Of a DNA stretch of 64,000 nucleotides, positions 8,994-18,124 are shown piece after piece (within the stretch, counting starts at the first letter, position 1; each line of letters starts with the position of its first letter). Origin of the DNA: Fibrobacterota bacterium (lineage in GTDB: Bacteria; Fibrobacterota; Chitinivibrionia; Chitinivibrionales; Chitinispirillaceae). The notes below the pieces were generated by a model that did no database searches, was not told the DNA's origin, and was given only the letters and a program-made list of their open reading frames with translations. Position numbers and translations under genes: made by a program. The DNA is taken from the NCBI GenBank assembly GCA_023436145.1, contig JAEZKP010000024.1:1-64000 (forward strand), given 5' to 3'.

Positions 8994-10055
8994 ATGAGTA
9001 AATATTGGAACAGTACGATTAAAAATCTTCAGACTTATATTCCCGGGGAACAACCTAAGGACAAGCGTTATATTAAATTAAATACAAATGAGAATCCTTA
9101 TCCTCCTTCACCCAAGGTCTTTGAGGCGATAAAAGGAGCTGACAACGGGGATTTACGCTTATATCCTGATCCTAACGGAGATGAATTGCGGAAAGCAATC
9201 GCGCAGTACTATGATCTGAAAATGGAGCAGGTCTTTTTGGGGAATGGTTCCGATGAGATTCTGGGTTTTACTTTCGGGGCATTTTTTGAAGAGGGCAATC
9301 TGATTTTTTTTCCGGATATAACTTACAGTTTTTATCGGGTTTATGCGGATCTTTTTCATCTGGATTACAGGACAATACCGGTAGACCAGACTTTTGCAAT
9401 ACAAGAGGAGCAATATCTGACAGAGAATGGGGGTATAATAATTCCTAATCCCAATGCTCCCACTTCCAGATATCTTGCTCATGAGCAGATTTTAAAAATG
9501 GTGGATTACAATTACAGAAAATGTGGCAGGGTGGTGGTAATCGATGAGGCTTATGTTGATTTTGGCGGGGAATCGGTTGCCAGATATATCCGGGATTTTC
9601 CGAATTTATTAGTAATACAGACATTTTCAAAAGCCAGATCTCTGGCCGGATTGCGAATCGGGTTTGCAATGGGAAATAAGGAACTGATAGAGGGTTTGAA
9701 CCGGATAAAGAATTCGTTTAACTCCTATACTCTGGATAGAGTGGCTCTGGCGGCTGCCAGGGAAGCAATTCTGGACAGGAGTTATTTTGAAGAGATGAAA
9801 AAGAAAGTAATTAACACCAGAGAATGGGTGATTGGCAGATTGAGAATGGCAGGGTGCACAGTGATGGATTCCAGGGCAAATTTTATTTTTATGAGTCACC
9901 CAAAAGTAGCCGCAGGGGAGTTATTTCAAAAGCTTCGGGAACGGGGAGTACTGGTGCGGTATTTTAATCAACCCAGAATAGATAACTTTTTACGGGTAAG
10001 TATAGGAACCGAAGAGGAGATGAAGAAATTTTGTGAGATGGTGGAAGAATTTTAG
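8994..10055 (+). CDS. hisC: Histidinol-phosphate aminotransferase-like PLP enzyme
   Basis: Fold-type I aminotransferase that converts imidazole-acetol phosphate to histidinol phosphate in histidine synthesis. Visible are the substrate loop LNTNENPYPP, the GNGSDEI motif, NPNAPTS, the PLP-binding DEAYVDF, and the Schiff-base K213 in TFSKARSLAGLRIGF. The 353-aa length is normal. It starts 21 bp after metG with GGAG before the ATG, so it is probably in the same transcript. No other his gene is nearby, so a related role in aromatic amino acid transamination is also possible. Confidence 0.88.
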   Translation: MSKYWNSTIKNLQTYIPGEQPKDKRYIKLNTNENPYPPSPKVFEAIKGADNGDLRLYPDPNGDELRKAIAQYYDLKMEQVFLGNGSDEILGFTFGAFFEEGNLIFFPDITYSFYRVYADLFHLDYRTIPVDQTFAIQEEQYLTENGGIIIPNPNAPTSRYLAHEQILKMVDYNYRKCGRVVVIDEAYVDFGGESVARYIRDFPNLLVIQTFSKARSLAGLRIGFAMGNKELIEGLNRIKNSFNSYTLDRVALAAAREAILDRSYFEEMKKKVINTREWVIGRLRMAGCTVMDSRANFIFMSHPKVAAGELFQKLRERGVLVRYFNQPRIDNFLRVSIGTEEEMKKFCEMVEEF

Positions 10056-10112
10056 AATTGACAGTGTATTTTCTTAGAACAATCATGACTGGTTTATATT
10101 ATAGAGGAATTA

Positions 10113-11465
10113 ATGGATCAATTAGCACTTAACCCAATATATATAGCGGGACATTTGAATCCGGATATCGATTCAATCGCTTCAGCGATGGGATATGCCT
10201 GGTTATTACATGAGCGGGATGGAAAAAATGCGATAGCGGTAAGAACCGGATCATTGACAGCCCAGACTACCTGGGTATTGCAGACTGTGGGATTGGAACC
10301 GCCGGTATTATTAACTGATGCATCACCCAGATTTAACCGGATATCCAGACCTCTTCCGCCAATATTGCCGGACAGGCCGCTGCATGAAGCGCTTTCAATA
10401 ATTTCATCACATTCGATAGGTGTTCCTATAGTAAGTTCAGATAATATTCCTCTGGGGTTAGTTACTGGAAGCAGTGTCTTTAAACTGCTTTCCAGTCAGA
10501 TAAGACGCCTGCTTGATTTTGAAAATGTATCGGTAGCCACACTTCTTTCTATTAAATGTAAGGATGCAATGGACCCGGAGGTTCCAAGGTTTCCTTTATC
10601 GATGCGAGTCAGTGATGCCCGCAGGAAGATATTAAATGAGGAACGGAATGATTTTATAGTAACCAGAGATGATGGGACTTATTTTGGGGTTTGCAGGTCA
10701 CCGGATGTTCTAAATCCGCCTAAAATGCAACTGATTCTGGTAGATCATAATGAAGCGGCACAATCAATAAGGGCTCTAGATGAAGCAGAGCTGGTAGAGG
10801 TAATCGATCACCATAGGATAGGAGCACAGTCTACTAAAACACCTGTTCCATTTAATATTGATTGTGTGGGAAGTACATCAACTCTGATCGGTGAAAGAAT
10901 AATGGCTTCGGGTTTGTTGCCGCCTCCTCAGATAGTAGCTTTACTATTGGCAGGGGTGATATCCGATACATTGCTTCTTGCTTCTCCTACTACCACCCGA
11001 AGGGACCATGTAATGGTGGAGCGTCTGATGGAACTTATAAAGAAAAGTGAAATTTTACCGTATAAGGATTATCAGGCATTTGGGGAGGCCTTATTTTCTG
11101 TGAGCTCAAGCCTTTCAGTGTTATCTCTGGAAAAGATAGTGATGACAGATCTGAAAATATACAACATGAATGAGAAGAAATTCGGGCTTGCCCAGATAGA
11201 GGTGGGAAATCTTAATGAACTTGGTCCACGGATAAAAGAGATTTCAGAAGCACTGGAGGAGTTGTGTGAATCCAAGGGATTAGAATTTGCGGTGTTAATG
11301 GTAACAGATGTCGTCAGGGCAAACAGCAGATTAGTAGTAGCAGGAAACCAGGCATTATTGAAGGACCTTCCATACACACCACTACCTGACAGTACACTTG
11401 ATGCTACGGGTATAGTCAGTCGTAAAAAACAGTTGCTACCGGTAATTTTAGGACTTTTGGAATAA
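10113..11465 (+). CDS. ppaC: Manganese-dependent inorganic pyrophosphatase (family II) with CBS-type insert
   Basis: DHH-family phosphoesterase that hydrolyses PPi to phosphate. Metal-binding motifs are seen in order: GHLNPDIDS (H14, D18, D20), VDHNE, and IDHH. The C-terminal DHHA2 domain ends with the typical SRKKQ substrate-binding motif. At 450 aa it is longer than the basic enzyme (about 310 aa), because a CBS-like regulatory region is inserted at about residues 75-210. In known enzymes of this type CBS domains bind adenine nucleotides and regulate activity. GAGG precedes the start. It ends in a strong intrinsic terminator. Confidence 0.93.
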   Translation: MDQLALNPIYIAGHLNPDIDSIASAMGYAWLLHERDGKNAIAVRTGSLTAQTTWVLQTVGLEPPVLLTDASPRFNRISRPLPPILPDRPLHEALSIISSHSIGVPIVSSDNIPLGLVTGSSVFKLLSSQIRRLLDFENVSVATLLSIKCKDAMDPEVPRFPLSMRVSDARRKILNEERNDFIVTRDDGTYFGVCRSPDVLNPPKMQLILVDHNEAAQSIRALDEAELVEVIDHHRIGAQSTKTPVPFNIDCVGSTSTLIGERIMASGLLPPPQIVALLLAGVISDTLLLASPTTTRRDHVMVERLMELIKKSEILPYKDYQAFGEALFSVSSSLSVLSLEKIVMTDLKIYNMNEKKFGLAQIEVGNLNELGPRIKEISEALEELCESKGLEFAVLMVTDVVRANSRLVVAGNQALLKDLPYTPLPDSTLDATGIVSRKKQLLPVILGLLE

Positions 11466-11490
11466 CAGGTTTTACACTATTGAATACACA

Positions 11491-11529
11491 AAGGGTTTTC
11501 AGAAGTCTGCAAAACCCTTAGCTTTTTTT
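11491..11529 (+). terminator. Intrinsic terminator of the metG-hisC-ppaC group
   Basis: AAGGGTTTT (11491-11499) pairs with AAAACCCTT (11511-11519), and an inner CAG/CTG pair extends the stem to about 12 bp. A run of seven T follows at 11523-11529. It lies 26 bp after the ppaC stop. Confidence 0.85.
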
Positions 11530-11692
11530 CATCCGCAATTTTTCCATCAAACAATCGCTTCCGGTATACATCCTTTAGTGGAAAATCAGTCCAGGTAGAA
11601 TTCGTTGAATCAGGCAGATTTTTTGCAGGTGTAATTTCTATAAGGGCTAATTATTCTTTTATGTTTTTTTGAGAAGTAATGAGTGGTATAGG

Positions 11693-12811
11693 ATGAAAAC
11701 CAACCGGCTTTTTGAATTGGATGCCTTACGGGGAATAGCTGCATTGGCGGTGGTGTTTTACCATTACTTTTACCGATACAACGAACTGTACAATAATCAG
11801 AATGCAATTGTGGAGTTGGTTTATTTTGGAAAGTATGGCGCTCAGTTCTTCTTTATAATAAGTGGATTTGTAATATACTGGACATTAAGCAGAGTTGAGA
11901 AGCCATTAGACTTTCTTATATCCAGATTTTCAAGGTTATACCCGGTTTATTGGATAGCAGTATTGATAACCTTTTCTTTAGTCTCGATTATAGGGCTTTC
12001 CGGCAAGGAAATATCGTGTTATGAAGCATTAGGTAATTTATTGATGTTTCATGAGTATTTCGGGATATCTCATGTAGATGGGGTTTATTGGACACTTACA
12101 GTGGAGTTGACATTTTATTTCTGGATTTTTGTGCTTTATATGAGTGGACAATTGAAAAGGGCTGAATACTGTATGCTGCCGGTTTTATTGATGGCAGTGT
12201 TGCATTCGACCGGGGTTTTCAGATTACCTGAAATTGTAAACAAATTATTTATCACTTATCATATAAACTTTTTTATTGCTGGAATATGTTTTTATAAAAT
12301 TGTCAATAAAACAGCTGATATCTTTACCATTCCGGTAATTCTTTTATCTCTTATTTCAACTATATTTATAATATCAGTTAAACATTTTCTGGTATTTACA
12401 GTATTCTATGCCTGTTTCTATTTAGTGGTTTCGGGATATTTTAAATTCTTATCCTTTAAACCATTTGTATTTCTGGGTGGTATCTCCTATTCTTTATATT
12501 TATTACATCAGAATATCGGTTTTATGATTATAAACAAATTCCAGGAAAATCGGTTACCTGCTGTTTTAGGAGCATTTTTATCATTGGTGTTTTGTGTATT
12601 GATTGCATCTTTACTAAACAGATACGTGGAAAAACCGGCTCTTTTATTAATCAGAAATAAATATAAAAACAGCTTGAAAATGCAAAAGATTGCTGAGAAT
12701 AACTTTTTTACCAAAAAGAACAAGAAGGTTCATACTGAACCTGTCAGCACTCTTCTGCCCACCGGTCAGGCTTCGATCAGATCAGACCAGAGCTCAAAAT
12801 CCCTTCCTTAA
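11693..12811 (+). CDS. Membrane acyltransferase, acyltransferase-3 (OafA/YrhL) family
   Basis: Multi-spanning enzyme of the kind that acetylates cell-surface polysaccharides or lipids. It begins ELDALRGIAALAVVFYHYFY, the usual first helix with the conserved catalytic His, and has R-F-x-R-L-Y-P (ISRFSRLYPVYW) before the second helix. About ten hydrophobic segments follow, with a GGISYSLYLLHQ motif near the C-terminus. I start at ATG 11693. The last 45 residues are basic and Ser-rich and probably cytoplasmic. The gene has no obvious partner; its substrate is unknown. Confidence 0.9.
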   Translation: MKTNRLFELDALRGIAALAVVFYHYFYRYNELYNNQNAIVELVYFGKYGAQFFFIISGFVIYWTLSRVEKPLDFLISRFSRLYPVYWIAVLITFSLVSIIGLSGKEISCYEALGNLLMFHEYFGISHVDGVYWTLTVELTFYFWIFVLYMSGQLKRAEYCMLPVLLMAVLHSTGVFRLPEIVNKLFITYHINFFIAGICFYKIVNKTADIFTIPVILLSLISTIFIISVKHFLVFTVFYACFYLVVSGYFKFLSFKPFVFLGGISYSLYLLHQNIGFMIINKFQENRLPAVLGAFLSLVFCVLIASLLNRYVEKPALLLIRNKYKNSLKMQKIAENNFFTKKNKKVHTEPVSTLLPTGQASIRSDQSSKSLP

Positions 12812-12929
12812 AAGATGTTGATAGAACTTTGTTTGCGAATAAAAATGCCAAGAAGAGAACACATCCTGATAAAGGTTCTTTGATTTTGCCCTTGGAGTTA
12901 TCAGACTTACTTAACCGTTTACCATTGTT

Positions 12930-12967
12930 TCACTTTCGATATTCAAGATTCGTTAATTCAATATTTC
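12930..12967. repeat. Single arm of a dispersed ATTCAAGATTCG repeat
   Basis: The stretch around 12930-12967 contains ATATTCAAGATTCGTTA, the same core as the left arm of the larger inverted repeat at 36580-36704. It sits in the 200-bp spacer between the acyltransferase and the minus-strand GH43 gene, where no gene was seen. Confidence 0.5.
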
Positions 12968-13011
12968 TTACGCAAAAATCCCTGTGACCTGTTTTTTAAC
13001 GGCTTGGAAAA

Positions 13012-14250
13012 CTACCTTATCATAACTCTGGTGCATCCCGCATTACCAGAGTGACTCCTCCAGGTGATATGGTACACCCCTGCAGTTATGTTAGAGAGAT
13101 CAATTCGGGCGGATTTTCCGGAAATGTTTTGAGTTAAAACCTTTTTACCTGAAATGTCAATCAATTCCACTTTGTCATTTGATAAATGCTTTTCGAATGT
13201 AATATCAATTGTATTTCCACGAAGGCTGAGAGCAACAGACTGTGCGGTCTTATTATAATTCGACAATATGCCAGTAGGATCCCATTTGGAGAGGAGTGCA
13301 GTTTTTTCTGCATTAGTAATAGGAATGACAGTTCCATGACGGGGGTGAAAATCAAATGATACCGGTTTTGGATCTTTGGTGAAAGTTTTCAAGTCCGTAC
13401 TGATTGCAAACTCGTACTTTCCCGAGGTATAAACATCGTACATCATTATATAGGTATCGGAATTGATTAATTTGAATACACAGGATCCTTCCACAGCTGA
13501 GCTGGTGACCTGAAGGTACTTATCATACAATTCGTATTCTTCTGTGAGTTTTTTGGATAGAGCTGATTTAATACCGTTACCGCTTTGTTCAGTTTTGAAA
13601 AAGAGATGATAGGTACTGTCTTTATAGATGATATCTGCATCTATAGCAGACAGATTGCCGTATTTATAAAGTAGTTTCGGTTCAGATTCGAGTTTTGTGA
13701 ACGAACTGTCTGCATAAGCGTAATAGATTTTGTCTTTGTCAGCACTTCCCAGTCTCATGGCGAAATAAACCATGTATTTTCCAACCGTTGGGTCGTAAAT
13801 GGTTTGTGGAGCCCAGACCCGGTCGGCATTTTTATAGGCAGGAAATGTGTTGGGGATGTTAACAGTGCTGGATTTCCAGTCTACAAGGTCGGATGATTTA
13901 AGCATAACGATTCCGCGATTTGAATTCCATCCGTTATCGGAGACCATGTCGGTTGCCACCATATAAAAATCATTATTTTCACCCCGGAGTATATGTGGAT
14001 CACGGACACCACCGGTGGAGCTGATTTTGGCTGAACTGAGCACTGGTTTGTTATTATTAAGGCATTTGAAAGTGTGAGCATCATCACTAAGGGCAAATCG
14101 GATTGCTTCATCCCCGTTTTTACTGCTGTTGCCGGTGAAATAGGCGAAGAGATAAGAGGAAAGTCCATCGGCTGCAGGCAACTGTTGTACTAAAGCACAA
14201 AAAATCAAATAGCTACACATTAATACAGCAGATCTTTTGAAGTTAAGCAT
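13012..14250 (-). CDS. Secreted GH43-like glycosidase with C-terminal sorting tail
   Basis: Predicted five-bladed beta-propeller glycosidase acting on arabinose- or xylose-containing plant polymers. The signal peptide spans residues 1-27. Candidate catalytic residues match GH43: general base D84 (GGVRDPHIL), pKa modulator D206 (SAIDADIIY) and acid E254 (SAVEGSCVFK); WAPQT at 146-150 matches the usual WAP motif. The last 70 residues (VELIDISGKKV, then TAGVYHITW) resemble the Por-secretion/T9SS type A tail. The exact subfamily and substrate cannot be told from sequence alone. The gene is alone and reads away from the T6SS cargo module. Confidence 0.82.
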   Translation of the reverse strand: MLNFKRSAVLMCSYLIFCALVQQLPAADGLSSYLFAYFTGNSSKNGDEAIRFALSDDAHTFKCLNNNKPVLSSAKISSTGGVRDPHILRGENNDFYMVATDMVSDNGWNSNRGIVMLKSSDLVDWKSSTVNIPNTFPAYKNADRVWAPQTIYDPTVGKYMVYFAMRLGSADKDKIYYAYADSSFTKLESEPKLLYKYGNLSAIDADIIYKDSTYHLFFKTEQSGNGIKSALSKKLTEEYELYDKYLQVTSSAVEGSCVFKLINSDTYIMMYDVYTSGKYEFAISTDLKTFTKDPKPVSFDFHPRHGTVIPITNAEKTALLSKWDPTGILSNYNKTAQSVALSLRGNTIDITFEKHLSNDKVELIDISGKKVLTQNISGKSARIDLSNITAGVYHITWRSHSGNAGCTRVMIR

Positions 14251-14868
14251 AGGAATGCTCCTTTAATGTTACACCTGTCTTGAAGATTACCTGACTGTTT
14301 TTATGGCGGTATTTCAGTATAGACGATATCTGTTGAACGTCAGAATAAAATATTTGGTTAAAGAAGAATTTGAAAGTTTTTTTCAGATGAACTAAGTACA
14401 GCAAATCAAAAGAATTATTGGTATACGCTATATGAATCATCCATGTCAGGTAATATAATCTAAATGCCAGGGATTAAAAATGTTGAAAACTAAATTTCAA
14501 GGTGCATTTTTCATGATAAAAATAGAGATCATATAAGGAGAACTGCACCAATATACATATAAGATTATTCTGAAGGATTCTACTATTGACAAGGCTTTTA
14601 TATCTGCAATGTGGCGGAATTGTGTTTGCCCACTCTCCGGCGTAATATTAATTTAAAAAAAATAATCTAATTATTTATTTCCGGTTTTCAGCTTGAAACA
14701 GTACTGCTTGAATGAGGCGGGTTGTGTTGTAAAGTGGTGATAAAAGCGAGTATATGCATGCAGGAAATAGTTCCTGTCAGTGATAACCGGATAATAATTA
14801 AATCAGCATCACCTATTAACCTTTGCTACAGCAGATTAAGTCCAGATTTTTTGGAGGGCAATTATTTC
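14251..14868. promoter_or_regulatory. 618-bp divergent intergenic region before the T6SS cargo module
   Basis: No convincing gene was found. It must contain promoters for the minus-strand GH43 gene and for the plus-strand cargo module. A TTGACA is at 14586-14591 but without a good -10 box at normal spacing. A GG-N10-GC pair at 14616-14629 weakly resembles a sigma-54 site; I do not claim it as one. Confidence 0.35.
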
Positions 14869-15426
14869 ATGAAAACTGCTAAAATAAACCGAAGAGATCT
14901 TCTTCCCGGTCAAAAGAATAATGCGGCACAGAGGATTCTTCTGCAACTTTTGAATAAGCCGGTTAAAACTCAACAACTTTCACCGGAACCGATTCAAAGC
15001 GGTATATATATTGGAACACTGAAAAAGATCACCTATGAAGGTCAGGTACTTGTTGAGATTTCCGATATACGGCCAGGAGTTGAGTTTATCGCTCGGGCCA
15101 CCTGTTCCGTTGATAAAAATGACATCGGAAAAAAAGTTGCACTGTCTTTTCCTGTGAATAACGACCGCAATCCATTGATTCTGGGAGTTATAAGAAATGA
15201 AAACCAGAAAACGGGCGGAGATCTTTACATCCACGGTCAAGTGCAAAATGCTACAGGTAGATCCGGGAAACTCATTTTAGATGCGGAAAATGAGATCACG
15301 CTGCAATGCGGTAAATCCAGCATTACATTGACCGCTGAAGGAAAAATAATAATAAAGGGAGAATATATTTCCAGCCGGGCAACAGGTGTGCACAGGATAA
15401 AAGGTGGAGCAGTACAAATAAACTGA
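14869..15426 (+). CDS. DUF6484-type protein of a T6SS cargo module
   Basis: The region from residue 45 on (GIYIGTLKKI, GQVLVEISD, RATCSVDKNDIGKKVAL, NPLILGVIR) matches the DUF6484 pattern, a small beta domain found beside VgrG, DUF2169 and DUF4150 genes. The C-terminal half (KLILDAENEITLQCG..SITLTAEGKIIIKGEYI) is a repetitive beta structure like the VgrG gp5 stalk, so it may form or sit on a trimeric spike. I start at ATG 14869, preceded by GGAGG at 14853; the reading frame further upstream looks non-coding. It is the first gene of the module. Its exact role in loading is not known. Confidence 0.75.
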   Translation: MKTAKINRRDLLPGQKNNAAQRILLQLLNKPVKTQQLSPEPIQSGIYIGTLKKITYEGQVLVEISDIRPGVEFIARATCSVDKNDIGKKVALSFPVNNDRNPLILGVIRNENQKTGGDLYIHGQVQNATGRSGKLILDAENEITLQCGKSSITLTAEGKIIIKGEYISSRATGVHRIKGGAVQIN

Positions 15427-15462
15427 TATTCGCAAAGCTATGTTCAGATTAAAAGACTTGTA

Positions 15463-16485
15463 ATGATTATTAATAACAGGACACCATTTAAAGAGCTGAT
15501 AACGATACTGCCCGACCCTGATGGGGTAGATATGCTTCATATCATTCTCAGAGCCTCCTTCCAGACAGATTATAAATGTACTGTTTTGGAAAAACAGTTG
15601 TCTCCTGTTATTGCCGATGAGTACTGGGATGATCCTGAGAGTTACAGCTTGCGATATCCTTCCGATATTCACACCGGAAAACCAGTATCCGAAATAATTC
15701 TGCTTGGTCAGGCATGGGCTCCTGATGGAGGTGAAGCAGAATGTGTTGATGTTTCGTTGCAAGCAGATACATTGGAAAAAACAATCAGGGTATATGGTGA
15801 CCGTTGGATAGATAACAGTTTAATGGGGTTGACAGTAACATCACCTGAGAGTTTCCGCTCCATTCCCCTGGTCTTTGAGAGGGCCTACGGTGGATTTCAT
15901 ATAGTTGATGAAAAAAAGGGGGAAATATACCGTGAGAACAGAAACCCGGTTGGGGTGGGTTTCAAAGGAAAACGTAATAAGGAACTGATTGGCACCCCTG
16001 CGCCAAATCTTGAGGATCCATCATATCCTTTCAAGGGTCCTTCAAACAAAGGGATGCCTGCATGTTTTGGTCCGATTGCTCCGTGGTGGGAACCAAGAAA
16101 AATGTATGCTGGTACTTACGATGCACATTGGCAGGAGACAAGGGCTCCATTCTTACCGGTTGATTTTAATCCACTTTTCAATTGTTGTGCAGATTCATCT
16201 TTACGGTTTAACAAATATGTTACAGGTGGAGAAAAATTCTTAATAAGAGGAGCTCATCCTGAAGGGAATCTTGCTTTTGCTTTACCGTCGTGTGCTTTCG
16301 ATGTGGGGGTGAGCCGGGGACACAGGACTGTCAAGGTTCAACTGGTTTGTGAAACTATCATCATCGAACCGGATGAGAATCGTTTTTCTATGACATTCAG
16401 AGGGATGTTAAGGGGAGTGCAGAAGTTAACTGAAATCGATACAGTCCGGATTACTCTGGCTAAAATTAAAGGAGCTACGCTTTGA
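15463..16485 (+). CDS. DUF2169 protein, T6SS effector-loading chaperone
   Basis: DUF2169 proteins are found with PAAR/DUF4150 spikes and are thought to act as adaptor chaperones for T6SS effectors. Typical family features are the N-terminal strands (LHIILRASFQ), GQAWAPDGGEAECVDVSL, the RAYGG motif (FERAYGGF), NPVGVGF, and a Pro/Trp-rich centre (FGPIAPWWEPR, YDAHWQETRAPFLPVDF). The 340-aa length is normal. It overlaps the next gene by 4 nt (TTGA), which implies coupled translation. No signal peptide, so it acts in the cytoplasm. Confidence 0.9.
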   Translation: MIINNRTPFKELITILPDPDGVDMLHIILRASFQTDYKCTVLEKQLSPVIADEYWDDPESYSLRYPSDIHTGKPVSEIILLGQAWAPDGGEAECVDVSLQADTLEKTIRVYGDRWIDNSLMGLTVTSPESFRSIPLVFERAYGGFHIVDEKKGEIYRENRNPVGVGFKGKRNKELIGTPAPNLEDPSYPFKGPSNKGMPACFGPIAPWWEPRKMYAGTYDAHWQETRAPFLPVDFNPLFNCCADSSLRFNKYVTGGEKFLIRGAHPEGNLAFALPSCAFDVGVSRGHRTVKVQLVCETIIIEPDENRFSMTFRGMLRGVQKLTEIDTVRITLAKIKGATL

Positions 16486-17540
16486 GTAAAGATCCACTGG
16501 TGATTACTGATTACCAGGTTTGTACCTGTGCAGGATTCGATGCTGCTCAGACTGGAGCATCTATTGCCTGCGGAATACCCGGATTTACATTAAGTCCCTG
16601 GTTTTATTGTATTCCGCGTGATCCCGAAATCGACGAGGAGGATCAGTTAGTAACTGGTATGGTTCCTTTTCTGGATCAGTTTTATACAGAACATGACCGT
16701 CTTTTGGATATGTCGATTCCATTAATTAAAAAGGTGTTTTCATCAAGTCAGATGAAAAGAAAAGATCTGGAAAGAACCGGTATTTTCTTTAGTGTTCCAG
16801 GGTTGGAGGGTATGGAGGAAGAACCGGTGACTGAGAAGTGGTTCAAAGAAACCATGGCAAATCGTTTATCAATACCAGAGGAAATAATAGCAGTAGATAC
16901 TGATGGCAGTCCGGTAATGATGATGCATTTAATACGGGTGGCGGAAGAATATCTCAGATCGGGGCAAATTGACATTGCAATAGTTGGAGGTGTGGATTCC
17001 TGGCTCTTAGGTGAGCGTCTTCCTGAGATGGACAGGAAGAGGAGGTTGAAAAGTAATCGTAATCCCGACGGTTTTATCCCAGGTGAAGCTTCATCTGTGC
17101 TGGTTCTTCAAACTGAGTCAAAAGCGGCTTCACGTAACAGTAAACCGCTTGCGTATATTACCGGAATCGGTATTGCAGAGGAGCCTTTTGATCGCGCCGA
17201 TCGTTCCAGCAGCGGACGGGGGTTAAGAGATGCGATTATTGAGGCGCAAGGTGGCACACCATATCAGTGTAAATATGTGATCGGTAATCATAACGGTGAT
17301 AATTATAGAGGCAAAGAGTGGGGTACATTGATTTCGTTAATGCCTGAGCGGCTTTCGATGATAGAGGAGTTTATCCATCCTGCTGATTGTACCGGTGATA
17401 CCGGAGCTGCTGCTGCCGGTGTGATGATTTCATACGCGCTTCACAGTTTTTCCAGAGGTTTTGCCTGTGATGACAAATGTCTGATCTGGTGCAGTTCAGA
17501 TTCAAAGCTGCGTTCTGCAATTTGCATTAAAAAAGGATAA
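16482..17540 (+). CDS. Ketosynthase-like (thiolase-fold) protein without catalytic residues
   Basis: Thiolase fold related to 3-oxoacyl-ACP synthases: the regions IDIAIVGGVDSW, NPDGFIPGEASSVLVL and CTGDTGAAAAGVM align with the conserved core. The active-site Cys of the usual DTACSSS motif is replaced (VDTDGSP), and the GHT-type His is replaced by Asp (GDT); only the His of VIGNHNG may remain. It is thus probably a structural or adaptor protein, not an enzyme. Such genes recur between DUF2169 and DUF4150 in T6SS cargo modules. It starts at TTG 16482, set by GGAG at 16471 and the 4-nt overlap with the DUF2169 stop. Confidence 0.82.
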   Translation: MSKDPLVITDYQVCTCAGFDAAQTGASIACGIPGFTLSPWFYCIPRDPEIDEEDQLVTGMVPFLDQFYTEHDRLLDMSIPLIKKVFSSSQMKRKDLERTGIFFSVPGLEGMEEEPVTEKWFKETMANRLSIPEEIIAVDTDGSPVMMMHLIRVAEEYLRSGQIDIAIVGGVDSWLLGERLPEMDRKRRLKSNRNPDGFIPGEASSVLVLQTESKAASRNSKPLAYITGIGIAEEPFDRADRSSSGRGLRDAIIEAQGGTPYQCKYVIGNHNGDNYRGKEWGTLISLMPERLSMIEEFIHPADCTGDTGAAAAGVMISYALHSFSRGFACDDKCLIWCSSDSKLRSAICIKKG

Positions 17541-17546
17541 TATATT

Positions 17547-18023
17547 ATGGGTGTGACAGTTGGTGTTAACGGTCTTTCTGTTGTTCATAAATCCAGTGGT
17601 GGAGTTTCGGCTGCTTTTCCTGACGTATGCAAAACGCCGATGCCGCCTGCAGGACCGGTACCCATTCCCTATCCCAATATTGCCAGATCAGCCGATACCG
17701 ACAAGGGAAGTAAAAAGGTGAAAATAGATGGTAATCCGGTATGTCTGCAGGACTCAAATTTCAAACAGAGTACCGGAGATGAGCCAGGCTCAGCTGGAGG
17801 ATTGGCTTCCGGAAAGACGAAGGGGATTGCAGAGTTTGTCAATTACTCATTTGATGTAAAGATTGAAGGTAAATGTGTCCCCAGGGCTTTTGATCCTATG
17901 TTGCATAATAATAAGAATACCCCGCCGTTTCCGGTTTTGCAGCCTCCGATTGTTTCTGTGCCGTTGGTGGAAGATGAAGTTGAGGATGGAGATTATGATC
18001 TGGAGAGTCTGGAGGAAGAGTAA
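17547..18023 (+). CDS. DUF4150 PAAR-like spike-tip protein
   Basis: DUF4150 proteins are PAAR-like and cap the VgrG spike. Typical motifs are the N-terminal VTVGVNGLSVVHKSSGGVS, FPDVCKTPMPPAGPVPIPYPN, and DGNPVCLQDSNFKQSTGDEPGSAGG. Gly/Pro-rich loops with Cys and His fit the metal-binding cone. There is no C-terminal toxin domain: the last 40 residues are acidic and proline-rich, so the effector is supplied as a separate protein by the next gene. It starts 6 bp after the ketosynthase-like gene. Confidence 0.92.
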   Translation: MGVTVGVNGLSVVHKSSGGVSAAFPDVCKTPMPPAGPVPIPYPNIARSADTDKGSKKVKIDGNPVCLQDSNFKQSTGDEPGSAGGLASGKTKGIAEFVNYSFDVKIEGKCVPRAFDPMLHNNKNTPPFPVLQPPIVSVPLVEDEVEDGDYDLESLEEE

Positions 18024-18124
18024 GGGTCAAGCAACTGTCAATAGAGGTTAATCCAGGTATTAATATTTTAATAATTTATATGTATAACGAATATATATAA
18101 TAGGGAAATGCAAGGAAAAGCAGG

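Noticed and set aside
14616..14629. GG-N10-GC pair resembling a sigma-54 promoter before the T6SS module
   Set aside because: Spacing is right but the -24 box lacks TGGCA, and it is 240 bp from the first start codon; a single weak match is expected by chance.
17547..18023. DUF4150 protein as a toxin itself
   Set aside because: The chain ends shortly after the PAAR-like core with an acidic tail and no enzymatic domain.
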